Part shown: piece after piece, positions 26,512-35,406 of the stretch
How positions within the stretch are numbered: the stretch's first letter is position 1
How the letters are laid out: every line of letters begins with the position of its first letter
From: Klebsiella huaxiensis
Lineage (GTDB): Bacteria; Pseudomonadota; Gammaproteobacteria; Enterobacterales; Enterobacteriaceae
Length of the DNA: 64,000 bases
Assembly: GCF_003261575.2 (NCBI RefSeq)
Contig: NZ_CP036175.1
Span: 1,550,001 to 1,614,000, forward strand
Direction: 5' to 3'
Made by a program: the position numbers and the translations under genes
The notes under the pieces: model-generated
Seen by the model: the letters and a program-made list of their open reading frames with translations, nothing else
Databases searched by the model: none
What the model was told of the DNA's origin: nothing

Positions 26512-28731
26512 ATGAGATTAATTAAACTTTACAGGCAATATCGGGATAAATGGTGGGCATTACCGCTCGTCTTACCCACGTTTTTGCTTCCTGTATCAAG
26601 ATGGGCCAATACCGTTGCTGTGCTGAATGGCAATGACGTTTTTCTTTACTATTTGCCTCTGGGATTAGTGCTTAGCCTGATGCTTTTTTTTGGCTGGGCT
26701 GCGTTGCCGGGGATCGTGCTCGGCCTGCTACTTTCCATTACGTACGGCATGACGGCGGAAGATTCCGTTGGCGTTATTTTCCATTTCCTTATTCCAGCGG
26801 TGCTGTGTTGGGGAGGTTATCGTATTTTTGTGCCGCGCAGGCAGCAAATCTCTCACGGTAACGTCGGACTGATGCCTCACCGATTGTTCTGGCAAATGCT
26901 GCTACCATCGCTGATTTTTCTGGTTCTCTCTCAACTTGCCGAATACCTTGGTATTCATCCTCGTGCCACGGGGCTGTTGGGCGTAAATCCCTTTAGTTTA
27001 CGTACGTTAATCGCTTTTCAGGCATTGATGGTGGGGTGTTTGACCGGTATACCGTTATGCTATTTTTTGATTCGAATTATCCGAAATCCACTCTATATCC
27101 GTGGATTTATTTCTCAGGTTCGCCTGCAAATTGATCCGAAAATAAAATGCCTTGAGATCATTTTATGGGCAGCAGCATTGTTAGTGTTACTAATCTTACT
27201 ATTAATGCCATTGAACAGTTCTAGTACTATTTTTAGCACAAACTATACGTTGTCATTACTTATGCCAGTCATTTTATGGGGGGCGATGCGCTTTGGTTAT
27301 CGTTTCATATCATTGATTTGGCCGCCGGTTTTGATTGTTATAATTCATTTTCATTATCAATACTTACCGCTTTCTCCGATTTATAACAATCAGCTGGCTA
27401 TTACCTCCTCTAGCTATCTGGTCTTCTCTTTTATTATCGCCTACATGGCAATGTTGGCGACTCAGCAGAGGGCTATCTACGCTCGCGTGCGCCGAATGGC
27501 CTTTCTCGACCCGGTTGTTCACTTGCCCAATTTGCGCGCGTTGAGCCGCGCGTTGAATCATTCATCCTGGTCAGTGCTATGCCTCTTACGTATTCCTGAG
27601 CTGGAAATATTAGGCCGCCATTATGGCGTTCTGTTGCGTATTCAATACAAGCAGCAGCTGGCAGAGTCACTTGGCGGGTTTTTGATGCCGGGGGAGGATG
27701 TCTATCAGATGGCCGGGCATGAGCTGGTGGTCCGCCTCAACAGTGAAGACCACCAGCAGCGAATTCCCCTGTTGTATGAGCATCTCAAAAAGTTTCGTTT
27801 TGTCTGGAATGGTATGCCACTGCAGCCCCCGGTGGGGTTTAGCTATTGCAACGTTCGCTCCCCGGTGGTTCATCTGCATTTACTGCTTGGCGAGCTCAAT
27901 AGCGTTGCCGACCTTTCGCTGGCGACCGGGAGTCCGGAAAACTTGCAGCGCCGCGGTGCTATCAATTTGCAGCAAGAGTTGAAAGACAAAGTCACGATAA
28001 TGAACCAGCTGGTGAAGGCGTTGGAACAGGATAGATTCCTTCTGATGGCGCAACCGATCGTTGGCATTCGTGGTGATAGTTATCATGAAGTCTTACTCCG
28101 AATGCTGGATGACAGCGATAAGATAATCATGCCGGACGTTTTTTTACCGGTAGCGTATGAGTTTGGCCTCTCTGCGCGCATTGATAGCTGGGTTCTGGAG
28201 CATACGCTCATCTTTATGGACAAGCAGCGCAAGAAGCTGCCGGGGATGCGCCTGGCGATTAATATCTCGCCTTTTTCAGTGAGTAATAGCCATTTTCATC
28301 ATCAGGTAAAAGCGCTGCTGGAACGTTATGACATCGAACCCTGGCAGATTATTTTTGAGTTGACCGAGAACCATTCGCTGACCAATCCTGAGCAGGCGCG
28401 GCAAACCCTGGCGCACTTGCAGGATATGGGGTGTCGCGTGGCCATTGATGACTTTGGTACCGGTTATGCCAGCTATGCGCGGCTAAAAACAATGAATGCT
28501 GATCTGCTGAAAATAGACGGTAGCTTTATTCGTAATCTGCTGACCAGCAGCCTGGACTATCAGGCTGTCGCATCCATTTGTCTTCTGGCACGAATGAAAA
28601 ATATGCAGGTGGTGGCGGAATATGTTGAAACGGCGGAAATTCGCCAGGCGGTGATTTCGCTGGGAATCGATTATATGCAGGGCTACGATATCGGTAAACC
28701 CGCACCACTTGAGCGACTTGCCGATGGTTGA
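26512..28731 (+). CDS. pdeF: Cyclic di-GMP phosphodiesterase PdeF (YfgF)
   Basis: The product has 739 residues. The N-terminal half (to about residue 320) is a MASE1-type membrane sensor with some nine helices. A degenerate GGDEF domain follows: the signature position reads AGHEL, so no cyclase activity is expected. The C-terminal EAL domain (about residues 495-735) has EVLLR in place of EAL, plus NISP, FELTEN, IDDFGTGY, LKIDGSF and VAEYVE, so all metal and catalytic positions are present. It hydrolyses c-di-GMP at the inner membrane. E. coli PdeF works anaerobically, which agrees with the FNR box upstream. A hairpin follows the stop. Confidence 0.94.
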   Translation: MRLIKLYRQYRDKWWALPLVLPTFLLPVSRWANTVAVLNGNDVFLYYLPLGLVLSLMLFFGWAALPGIVLGLLLSITYGMTAEDSVGVIFHFLIPAVLCWGGYRIFVPRRQQISHGNVGLMPHRLFWQMLLPSLIFLVLSQLAEYLGIHPRATGLLGVNPFSLRTLIAFQALMVGCLTGIPLCYFLIRIIRNPLYIRGFISQVRLQIDPKIKCLEIILWAAALLVLLILLLMPLNSSSTIFSTNYTLSLLMPVILWGAMRFGYRFISLIWPPVLIVIIHFHYQYLPLSPIYNNQLAITSSSYLVFSFIIAYMAMLATQQRAIYARVRRMAFLDPVVHLPNLRALSRALNHSSWSVLCLLRIPELEILGRHYGVLLRIQYKQQLAESLGGFLMPGEDVYQMAGHELVVRLNSEDHQQRIPLLYEHLKKFRFVWNGMPLQPPVGFSYCNVRSPVVHLHLLLGELNSVADLSLATGSPENLQRRGAINLQQELKDKVTIMNQLVKALEQDRFLLMAQPIVGIRGDSYHEVLLRMLDDSDKIIMPDVFLPVAYEFGLSARIDSWVLEHTLIFMDKQRKKLPGMRLAINISPFSVSNSHFHHQVKALLERYDIEPWQIIFELTENHSLTNPEQARQTLAHLQDMGCRVAIDDFGTGYASYARLKTMNADLLKIDGSFIRNLLTSSLDYQAVASICLLARMKNMQVVAEYVETAEIRQAVISLGIDYMQGYDIGKPAPLERLADG

Positions 28732-28741
28732 ACATCATTGA

Positions 28742-28764
28742 ATGGGCCGGTCAGTCCGGCCCAT
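28742..28764. terminator. Hairpin between pdeF and ppx
   Basis: ATGGGCCGG and CCGGCCCAT form a perfect 9-bp stem with a 5-nt loop, in the short gap between convergent genes. No T tract is present, so termination strength is uncertain. Confidence 0.55.
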
Positions 28765-28774
28765 ATGAGGTGGA

Positions 28775-30316
28775 TTAAGGCGCTATATCAGGCTGTTCTT
28801 CTTCGCTAATCTTCAGCCACCAGTCCGGAACGCCTTCCCAGTACTCCTGCTCTTTTTCCAGATCGAGCAGCACCAGCGCATTTTGACTGAACCAGTCATG
28901 GGGGAAAACAAGCGTCCAGTGGTTAGCTTCGGTCTTCAGCGTTAAGGTCGGCGGCGTTGTCGTCGCCTGACGCTGATTATTCAGCAGCACGCCGAGGCGC
29001 AGGAGCTGGATCAGCGGCAGAAACTGCTTTTTCTTAAACAGTGTAAAACGTGGCAAATCATCCAGCTTGATCGCTTTACGGTGATAACGAACTAACGTCG
29101 CCATCAGCATTTGCTGTTCCTGATTAAAGCCCGGCAGGTCGCTGTTTTGCAGGATATAAGCCGAGTGACGATGCATGCCGCTATGGTTAATGTTTAAGCC
29201 GACTTCGTGTAGCATGGTTGCCCACTTCAGTAGCGCCGCGAGATGTGGGTTGGCAAGCTTAGGGTTCTGCTCCTGCCACTGCTCAAACATATGCGTGGTT
29301 GTCTCCAGCACCCGACGCGCCTGTTCGCGGTCGATATTGTACTGGTTAGCCAGACTTTGCGCGGTGCGGCTACGAATATCCTGATGGCGGAAACGCCCTT
29401 CCATTTCGTACAGGACGCCTTCGCGCAGTGCACCGTCGGACAGGCGCAGTTCCTTAATCGCCAGCGCATCGAACACGCCGCAGAGAATAGCCAGGCCTGG
29501 CGCGAAAACGGCTTTTCGGTCTTCAGAAAGTCCCGGCAGGCTAAGAGAGTCGAAATTTTTATATTTCAGCAGCTCTTCGACCAGCATTTCAAGGCGTTCA
29601 GGAGTAATAAAGCCATCTTTCTCGCCCATAGCGACCAGCACTTCATGAGCAGCTTTAATGGTGCCGGAGGCACCGAGGGCGACGTTCCAGCCCTGAATGC
29701 GGAACTGCCAGGCCAGCGTTTCCAGTTTCTGTACCGCCGACAGGCGCGCGCGCTGGAAATTCTCTTTGCTGATAATACCGCCAGGGAAATAGACCTGGGA
29801 AAAGCTCACACATCCCATGCGACGGCTTTCCACCAGGCGAGGTTCGAAATCCTCGCCAATAACCAGCTCGGTAGAGCCGCCGCCGATATCAATAACCAGT
29901 TTACGGCCTCGCTCTGGCTGCGTGTGCTCAACACCCATAAAAATCAGGCGCGCTTCTTCGTTGCCAGGGATTATCTCTATCGGATAGGGGATAACCTTTT
30001 CTGCGCGCTTGAGGAACTCAGCTGCGTTTACTGCCTGGCGTAACGTGTGCGTCCCGACGATGCAGACGCTGGAGGGGGAAAAACCCTGCAGGCGTTCAGC
30101 AAATAGGGACAGGCAGTTCAGCCCGCGCGTAATGGCCTCTTCGCTCAGCACAGAGTTTTCATCCAGACCATCGGCCAGATGCACCCGCTGTTTAAGGCGA
30201 CCGATGATCTGCATTGCCCCGTCAACGACACGGGCGATCACCATATGAAAACTGTTCGAACCAAGGTCGACCGCAGCAAACTCCTGCGGCCGAGGGGCTT
30301 TTTCGTTTATTGGCAT
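28775..30316 (-). CDS. ppx: Exopolyphosphatase
   Basis: The 513-residue enzyme cleaves terminal phosphate from long-chain polyphosphate. The N-terminal ASKHA fold shows AAVDLGSNSFHMVIARV and the second phosphate motif DIGGGSTELVIGE. A C-terminal HD-like domain (about residues 310-500) includes LHEVGLNINHSGMHRHS. It is the second gene after ppk, separated by 3 bp, so one transcript carries synthesis and degradation of polyphosphate. Confidence 0.97.
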   Translation of the reverse strand: MPINEKAPRPQEFAAVDLGSNSFHMVIARVVDGAMQIIGRLKQRVHLADGLDENSVLSEEAITRGLNCLSLFAERLQGFSPSSVCIVGTHTLRQAVNAAEFLKRAEKVIPYPIEIIPGNEEARLIFMGVEHTQPERGRKLVIDIGGGSTELVIGEDFEPRLVESRRMGCVSFSQVYFPGGIISKENFQRARLSAVQKLETLAWQFRIQGWNVALGASGTIKAAHEVLVAMGEKDGFITPERLEMLVEELLKYKNFDSLSLPGLSEDRKAVFAPGLAILCGVFDALAIKELRLSDGALREGVLYEMEGRFRHQDIRSRTAQSLANQYNIDREQARRVLETTTHMFEQWQEQNPKLANPHLAALLKWATMLHEVGLNINHSGMHRHSAYILQNSDLPGFNQEQQMLMATLVRYHRKAIKLDDLPRFTLFKKKQFLPLIQLLRLGVLLNNQRQATTTPPTLTLKTEANHWTLVFPHDWFSQNALVLLDLEKEQEYWEGVPDWWLKISEEEQPDIAP

Positions 30317-30319
30317 AGG

Positions 30320-32380
30320 TTAATCGGGCTGTTCAAGTGATTTGAGATAGTCGTATATCGCCATCTGTGCGCGAACTTTACGGCGGTTGCCGCGCGGCAC
30401 GTAGCGATTACTCAGTTCTTTATCAAGATAGCGTGCTTTTACCGTATCGTTGAACAGGATATCGAAAATATCCAGCACGCGCTGTTTTAGTCTTGGATCC
30501 AGCAGCGGCGCGGCGACTTCGATACGATAGTCAATATTGCGCGTCATCCAGTCTGCGGACGATAGCCAAACCTGTTTATCGCCGCCGTTTTCGAAGCTAT
30601 AGACCCGGTCGTGCTCAAGGAAACGGTCCACGATGCTGATCACGCGAATATTATCACTGATCCCTTCCAGACCGGGAATCAGCGAGCACATGCCGCGAAT
30701 CAGCAAATTAACCGGGACACCGGAGCTTGAGGCCGCGTAGAGACGGTCTACCAGGCCTTTATCAACCAGGTTATTCAGCTTCAGGGCAATACCGGAAGGC
30801 TGGCCATTCTGCGCATTGGCGATTTCGCGATCGATCATTTCATAAAGCAGACGGCGCGAGTTCTGCGGCGATACCAGCAGATAGTCGAAGCTGACCGGGC
30901 GGTATGGGTTTTCGATAAAGTTAAACACCCGGCGGACTTCATTGGTGATGCGCGCATCGGCGGTCAGTAATGAATAGTCGGTGTAAAGACGCGCGGTTTT
31001 TTCGTTGAAGTTGCCGGTACCGATATGCGCATAACGGACGACTTCATCACCCTCTTTACGGGATACGAGGAACAGTTTGGCGTGAATCTTCAGCCCCGGC
31101 GCGGAGAAGATAACGTGCACGCCGGCTTCGGTCAGACGTTTGGCCCAATGAATATTGGCCGCTTCGTCGAAACGCGCCTGCAGTTCTACTACCACGGTGA
31201 CTTTCTTGCCGTTGTGAGCGGCATGGATCATGGAATCAATAATCCGTGAGTCTTTGGCCACGCGGTAGATATTGATTTTGATAGCCAGCACGTTCGGATC
31301 GAAAGAGGCCTGACGCAACAGTTCGAGCACGTGCTCAAAGGTGTGGTACGGATAATAGAGCAGCACGTCGCGTTCGCGAATCGCGTCAAATCCGTTGCGG
31401 AACTTATCGAACCACAAATGACGCAGGCGCGGCATCGGCTTGTTGACCAGATTGGCTTTGCCAACATTTGGGAAGCCGATAAAGTCTTTAAAATTGTGGT
31501 AGCGTCCACCAGGCAGCATGGAGTCGTAGTTGGAGATAGACAGCTTATCGCGCAGCATTTCGACCATTGCGTCAGGCATATCGCGCTGATAGACAAAACG
31601 TACCGGTTCTGCGGTCAGACGCTGCTTCAGACTGGAGGACATCAGTTCCATCAGGCTCGATTCCATCTCGTGCACCAAATCATATTCGGCATCACGGGTC
31701 ATTTTCATCGAGTAGGCATTCAGCGCGTCGTAATCGAAGAAGCCTTTAAAGATATCATCCAGGCAGTAGCGCAGAATGTTATCCAGCAAAATCATTGGCT
31801 TGCGGCGTCGAGGCGCTTCCGGCGGCAGGTTTACAAAACGGGGAACCTTATCTGACGGAATTTCCAACAGCGCGTAATTGATAGTATCCCCGCGGATGAT
31901 CTCTACCGCCAGATAGGTGTAATCATCTTTCAGAAATTGCACCAAATCCGTTTCACGATTAATCAGGATCGGCGAAATGTGCTGGCGAAGATAGAGCTTG
32001 AAGTAATTTCGCAGCCAGGACTGCTGGTTGACGGAGAGTTGACGCTCGTTAATCAGAAAAATCTGGTTACGCGCCATTTCCAGCAGCAGCTCGTTATACA
32101 GACCATCAAATTCCTGATCGGCCTTTAGTACACGAGCCTGGATTTTGCCTAGCAGGTGACGAGAGTGGGCGGTACTGCCTTGCTCTTCACTGATGATGAT
32201 GCGGCGCTTAAGCTCGGCAAACCGCACTTTATAAAATTCATCGAGGTTGTTGGAGTAAATTCCTAAAAAACGCATGCGTTCAATCAGCGGATTGCTTTTG
32301 TCCGCCGCTTCCTGAAGTACGCGCTCGTTAAAGGACAACCAACTGAGTTCTTTTTCGATGTATAGCTTTTCCTGGCCCAT
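30320..32380 (-). CDS. ppk: Polyphosphate kinase
   Basis: The 686-residue enzyme (E. coli 688) reversibly polymerises the gamma phosphate of ATP into polyphosphate. The phosphorylated His433 lies in KIHAKLFLVSRKEGDE, and a second conserved stretch AHIGTGNFNEKTARLYTDYS follows. The N-terminal domain begins YIEKELSWLSFNERVLQEA. It heads the ppk-ppx operon. A Pho-box-like sequence lies about 75 bp upstream. Confidence 0.97.
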   Translation of the reverse strand: MGQEKLYIEKELSWLSFNERVLQEAADKSNPLIERMRFLGIYSNNLDEFYKVRFAELKRRIIISEEQGSTAHSRHLLGKIQARVLKADQEFDGLYNELLLEMARNQIFLINERQLSVNQQSWLRNYFKLYLRQHISPILINRETDLVQFLKDDYTYLAVEIIRGDTINYALLEIPSDKVPRFVNLPPEAPRRRKPMILLDNILRYCLDDIFKGFFDYDALNAYSMKMTRDAEYDLVHEMESSLMELMSSSLKQRLTAEPVRFVYQRDMPDAMVEMLRDKLSISNYDSMLPGGRYHNFKDFIGFPNVGKANLVNKPMPRLRHLWFDKFRNGFDAIRERDVLLYYPYHTFEHVLELLRQASFDPNVLAIKINIYRVAKDSRIIDSMIHAAHNGKKVTVVVELQARFDEAANIHWAKRLTEAGVHVIFSAPGLKIHAKLFLVSRKEGDEVVRYAHIGTGNFNEKTARLYTDYSLLTADARITNEVRRVFNFIENPYRPVSFDYLLVSPQNSRRLLYEMIDREIANAQNGQPSGIALKLNNLVDKGLVDRLYAASSSGVPVNLLIRGMCSLIPGLEGISDNIRVISIVDRFLEHDRVYSFENGGDKQVWLSSADWMTRNIDYRIEVAAPLLDPRLKQRVLDIFDILFNDTVKARYLDKELSNRYVPRGNRRKVRAQMAIYDYLKSLEQPD

Positions 32381-32453
32381 TACAACTCACACTCCGTTTT
32401 ACTCACAGGACATAGACTATTATGACGAAATTTTCCGCATAGCGATTCACTGT

Positions 32454-32471
32454 GTCACAACAATATGACAG
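32454..32471 (-). promoter_or_regulatory. Candidate Pho box upstream of ppk
   Basis: Read on the minus strand, CTGTCATATTGTTGTGAC carries one perfect half (CTGTCAT) and one 5/7 half (TTGTGAC) with a 4-bp spacer, the geometry of a PhoB site. PhoB control of ppk is known in related enterobacteria. Confidence 0.6.
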
Positions 32472-32520
32472 TAAGAAGAACTATTTCTTCGACATGATTG
32501 ATTGTTAAACGATTTTAATC

Positions 32521-32553
32521 AAAAAAAAGCCCCGCATGGATAAAACGCAGGGC
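32521..32553 (-). terminator. Terminator of purMN
   Basis: On the minus strand GCCCTGC pairs with GCGGGGC (one G-U pair), followed by T8. It lies directly after the purN stop. Confidence 0.85.
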
Positions 32554-32559
32554 GATGGG

Positions 32560-33201
32560 TTATTCTTCAGCGGCGTAGCCCTGGGGCGGTAGCTTTATTT
32601 TGTCGAGCCAGGCTTCTTTGCCATCGGTACGCAGGCGACCATCGACAAACCAACTGACCACCAGCGGATAGATATCGTGCTCCTGAGCCTGGACGCGAGC
32701 GGTGATCTCATCTTCGGTATCTTCGGCGAAAACGGGTACCTTCGCCTGAAGTATTACCGGCCCGCCATCCAGTTCGTCGGTGACGAAATGCACCGATGTC
32801 CCATGTTCCTCGTCGCCATTTTCCAGCGCCTGGCGATGAGTGTGCAGGCCCGGATATTTTGGCAGCAGGGAAGGGTGGATATTCAGCAGGCGCCCATGAT
32901 AGTGAGCGACAAACGCCGGGCTGAGAATGCGCATATAGCCGGCCAGTACCACTAGATCCGGCGCATAAGCGTCAATCTCGTGCATCAGTTCGCGATCGAA
33001 AGCTTCACGATTAGCGAACTCGCTGGCGGTGAGCGCATGAGCCGGAATATTGGCCTCGCGCGCGCGCTCAAGGCCGAACGCATCGGCCTTGTTGCTGAAG
33101 ACTGCTCGCAGGGTGCCGTTGATTTTTTTCCGGGCGCAGGCGTCAATAATGGCCTGCAGATTACTGCCGTTGCCGGAAATCAGCACCACGATGTTTTTCA
33201 T
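32560..33201 (-). CDS. purN: Phosphoribosylglycinamide formyltransferase PurN
   Basis: The 213-residue enzyme transfers a formyl group from 10-formyl-THF to GAR, the third step of purine synthesis. The nucleotide-binding loop ISGNGSNLQA, the catalytic Asn107/His109 in NIHPSLLPKYPG and Asp145 in TDELDGGPV are present, one position later than in E. coli because of an extra Lys2. The ATG overlaps the purM stop by 4 nt, so translation is coupled. Confidence 0.97.
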   Translation of the reverse strand: MKNIVVLISGNGSNLQAIIDACARKKINGTLRAVFSNKADAFGLERAREANIPAHALTASEFANREAFDRELMHEIDAYAPDLVVLAGYMRILSPAFVAHYHGRLLNIHPSLLPKYPGLHTHRQALENGDEEHGTSVHFVTDELDGGPVILQAKVPVFAEDTEDEITARVQAQEHDIYPLVVSWFVDGRLRTDGKEAWLDKIKLPPQGYAAEE

Positions 33202-34235
33202 TCAATGACCACACGCTGTTCGGAATCAGAGGCTTTGATATAACCCATTTTCCACGCCTTTTCACCTTTCTCATTCAGGAAGGCGATGGCTTTGTCCGCA
33301 GCTTCAGCAGGGAGGGCGATAACCATGCCCACGCCGCAGTTAAAGGTACGATACATCTCATGGCTGCTGACGTTACCGGCAGTTTGCAGCCAGTTGAACA
33401 CTTCCGGCCACTGCCATGAAGACTCATCGATGACTGCCTGAGTGTTGTCCGGCAGGACGCGCGGGATATTTTCCCAGAAACCGCCGCCAGTCAGGTGGGC
33501 GATGGCGTGAACGTCAACGTTAGCAATCAGGTCGAGAATGGATTTCACATAGATGCGGGTCGGGGCCAGCAGGTGATCCGCCAACGACTTACCGTTGAGG
33601 TCGGTAGTTTGCGGGTCAACGCCGCTCACTTCGATAATTTTACGCACCAGAGAGTAACCGTTAGAGTGTGGGCCACTGGAGGCCAGAGCCACCAGCACAT
33701 CGCCATCAGCTACTTTGCTGCCGTCGATAATTTCTGATTTTTCTACCACGCCGACGCAGAAACCCGCCACGTCGTAATCTTCGCCATGATACATACCCGG
33801 CATTTCCGCCGTTTCGCCGCCGACCAGCGCGCAGCCGGACTGTAAGCAACCTTCGGCGATACCGCTGATCACGCTGGCTGCGGTATCCACATCCAGTTTC
33901 CCGGTTGCGTAGTAATCCAGGAAGAACAGCGGCTCAGCACCCTGAACGACCAGGTCATTCACGCACATGGCGACCAGATCGATACCGATGGTGTCGTGAC
34001 GCTTTAGATCCATCGCCAGACGCAACTTGGTGCCGACGCCGTCTGTACCAGAAACCAGAACCGGCTCGCGGTACTTCTGCGGCAATGCGCACAGTGCGCC
34101 GAATCCGCCCAGTCCACCCATCACTTCCGGGCGACGGGTTTTCTTTACCACGCCCTTAATACGGTCGACGAGAGCGTTGCCTGCATCAATATCTACGCCG
34201 GCATCTTTATAGCTGAGAGAGGTTTTATCGGTCAC
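33198..34235 (-). CDS. purM: Phosphoribosylformylglycinamidine cyclo-ligase PurM
   Basis: The 345-residue enzyme closes the imidazole ring of AIR with ATP, the fifth step of purine synthesis. The start is the GTG at 34233-34235 (MTDKTSLSYKDAGVDIDAGN), which gives exactly the E. coli length; an upstream ATG extension runs through the operator region. Glycine-rich GGLGGFGALC and SGTDGVGTK are conserved. It is the first gene of purMN, with a PurR operator about 58 bp upstream. Confidence 0.97.
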   Translation of the reverse strand: MTDKTSLSYKDAGVDIDAGNALVDRIKGVVKKTRRPEVMGGLGGFGALCALPQKYREPVLVSGTDGVGTKLRLAMDLKRHDTIGIDLVAMCVNDLVVQGAEPLFFLDYYATGKLDVDTAASVISGIAEGCLQSGCALVGGETAEMPGMYHGEDYDVAGFCVGVVEKSEIIDGSKVADGDVLVALASSGPHSNGYSLVRKIIEVSGVDPQTTDLNGKSLADHLLAPTRIYVKSILDLIANVDVHAIAHLTGGGFWENIPRVLPDNTQAVIDESSWQWPEVFNWLQTAGNVSSHEMYRTFNCGVGMVIALPAEAADKAIAFLNEKGEKAWKMGYIKASDSEQRVVIE

Positions 34236-34292
34236 TGCGAAGTCTCCACGCGTTTGCGGTAGCAATAAAAAACGGCGCAATTCTAACAGGGA

Positions 34293-34308
34293 AAGCAAAC
34301 GTTTGCGA
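34293..34308 (-). promoter_or_regulatory. PurR operator of purMN
   Basis: AAGCAAACGTTTGCGA contains the perfect PurR core GCAAACGTTTGC. It lies upstream of the purM GTG start, where E. coli purMN also carries a PurR site. Confidence 0.9.
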
Positions 34309-34351
34309 GCCTGCTTTGCAGCCGACGTAAAACAGCCGCTATGTGCGCAAA

Positions 34352-34367
34352 TTTGATACTGTTCACG
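34352..34367 (+). promoter_or_regulatory. Candidate CRP site of the bglK operon
   Basis: TTTGA-TACTGT-TCACG matches the CRP pattern TGTGA-N6-TCACA at 8 of 10 positions with exact spacing. It lies immediately before the first LacI-type operator upstream of bglK. Confidence 0.5.
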
Positions 34368-34371
34368 AAAA

Positions 34372-34385
34372 TGAAACCGGGTACA
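34372..34385 (+). promoter_or_regulatory. Half-degenerate AscG-like operator
   Basis: TGAAACCGGGTACA shares the left half of the palindrome at 34429 exactly (TGAAACCGG); the right half is degraded. It is centred 57 bp from the second site, a spacing compatible with cooperative binding. Confidence 0.45.
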
Positions 34386-34428
34386 TTCTTCTGCTTGCCA
34401 CTGGGTCAGGGAATCACCATCATGTTAA

Positions 34429-34442
34429 TGAAACCGGTTTCT
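34429..34442 (+). promoter_or_regulatory. AscG/GalR-type operator upstream of bglK
   Basis: TGAAACCGGTTTCT contains the perfect palindrome GAAACCGGTTTC and differs by one base from the E. coli AscG operator TGAAACCGGTTTCA. AscG is the LacI-family repressor of beta-glucoside genes, so the context agrees with the function of the genes downstream. Confidence 0.65.
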
Positions 34443-34499
34443 TTTTTATCAATAACAGATAAACCGCGAGTTGGATGGGATTTAGTAAGGGAGTCGAGG

Positions 34500-35393
34500 A
34501 TGAAAATTGCCGCATTTGATATTGGTGGCACGGCGTTAAAAATGGGCGTAATGACCCGAGAAGGCGCGCTGTTGGATAAAGGTAAACAGTCAATAAGCGA
34601 CAGCAATGGCGACCAGATTCTGCAGGCGATGCTGGCGTGGATTGCTGCCCATCCAGAATGTGAAGGGGTGGCTATCAGCGCTCCCGGTTATGTGAATCCG
34701 CACACTGGCTTTATCGAAATGGGCGGCGCCATCCGTAAATTTGATAATTTCGCCATTAAAACCTGGCTCGAAGAGCAAGTGCGTTTGCCGGTCGCCATTG
34801 AAAATGACGCTAACTGCGTGCTGCTGGCCGAGCGCTGGCAGGGCAAAGCCGCAGAAATGGCTAATTTCCTGGTTCTGACCATCGGCACCGGTATCGGCGG
34901 AGCGATTTTCTGTAATAACCAACTGGTGCATGGCGCGCGTTTTCGCGCCGGTGAATTCGGCTATATGCAAACTGCGCGTCCCGGTACCCGCGATGTGCGG
35001 CGCTACTCGATGAATGAAAACTGCACACTGCGCGTTCTGCGCCATCGCTATGCTGAACATATCGGTAAATCGCTGGATGAAGTGACCGGTGAGGAAATTT
35101 TTGACCGCTACGATGCGGGCGACGCCACCTGTCGGCGTCTGGTTTCCGAGTTTTTTAACGGTCTCGGCACCGGGCTTTATAACCTCGTCAACGTGTTCGA
35201 TCCGCAAACGATTTTAATCGGCGGCGGGATCGTTGAACGACCGGGTTTTCTGGCGCTGCTGCGCGAACACCTGGCCTGGTTTGGCATTGCGGACTATATC
35301 GACACCGTCAGCCACGGCAACGACGCCGGGTTAGTTGGCGCTGTTTACCATTTCAATCAGCAAAATCGGTCGCATAGCGGCGACTGCGCATAG
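34500..35393 (+). CDS. bglK: Beta-glucoside kinase BglK (ROK family)
   Basis: The 297-residue kinase phosphorylates the non-reducing glucose of beta-glucosides such as cellobiose at O6, using ATP. It starts MKIAAFDIGGTALKMGVMTR with the ROK phosphate-binding loop. The sugar-binding stretch ENDANCVLLAER near residue 100 and TIGTGIGGAIF follow. The length equals that reported for Klebsiella pneumoniae BglK. The start was set at the ATG after GAGG; the frame is open further upstream through the operators. It is followed after 13 bp by a phospho-beta-glucosidase gene that would use its product. Absent from E. coli at this place. Confidence 0.9.
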   Translation: MKIAAFDIGGTALKMGVMTREGALLDKGKQSISDSNGDQILQAMLAWIAAHPECEGVAISAPGYVNPHTGFIEMGGAIRKFDNFAIKTWLEEQVRLPVAIENDANCVLLAERWQGKAAEMANFLVLTIGTGIGGAIFCNNQLVHGARFRAGEFGYMQTARPGTRDVRRYSMNENCTLRVLRHRYAEHIGKSLDEVTGEEIFDRYDAGDATCRRLVSEFFNGLGTGLYNLVNVFDPQTILIGGGIVERPGFLALLREHLAWFGIADYIDTVSHGNDAGLVGAVYHFNQQNRSHSGDCA

Positions 35394-35406
35394 ATAGGGA
35401 GAGAAC

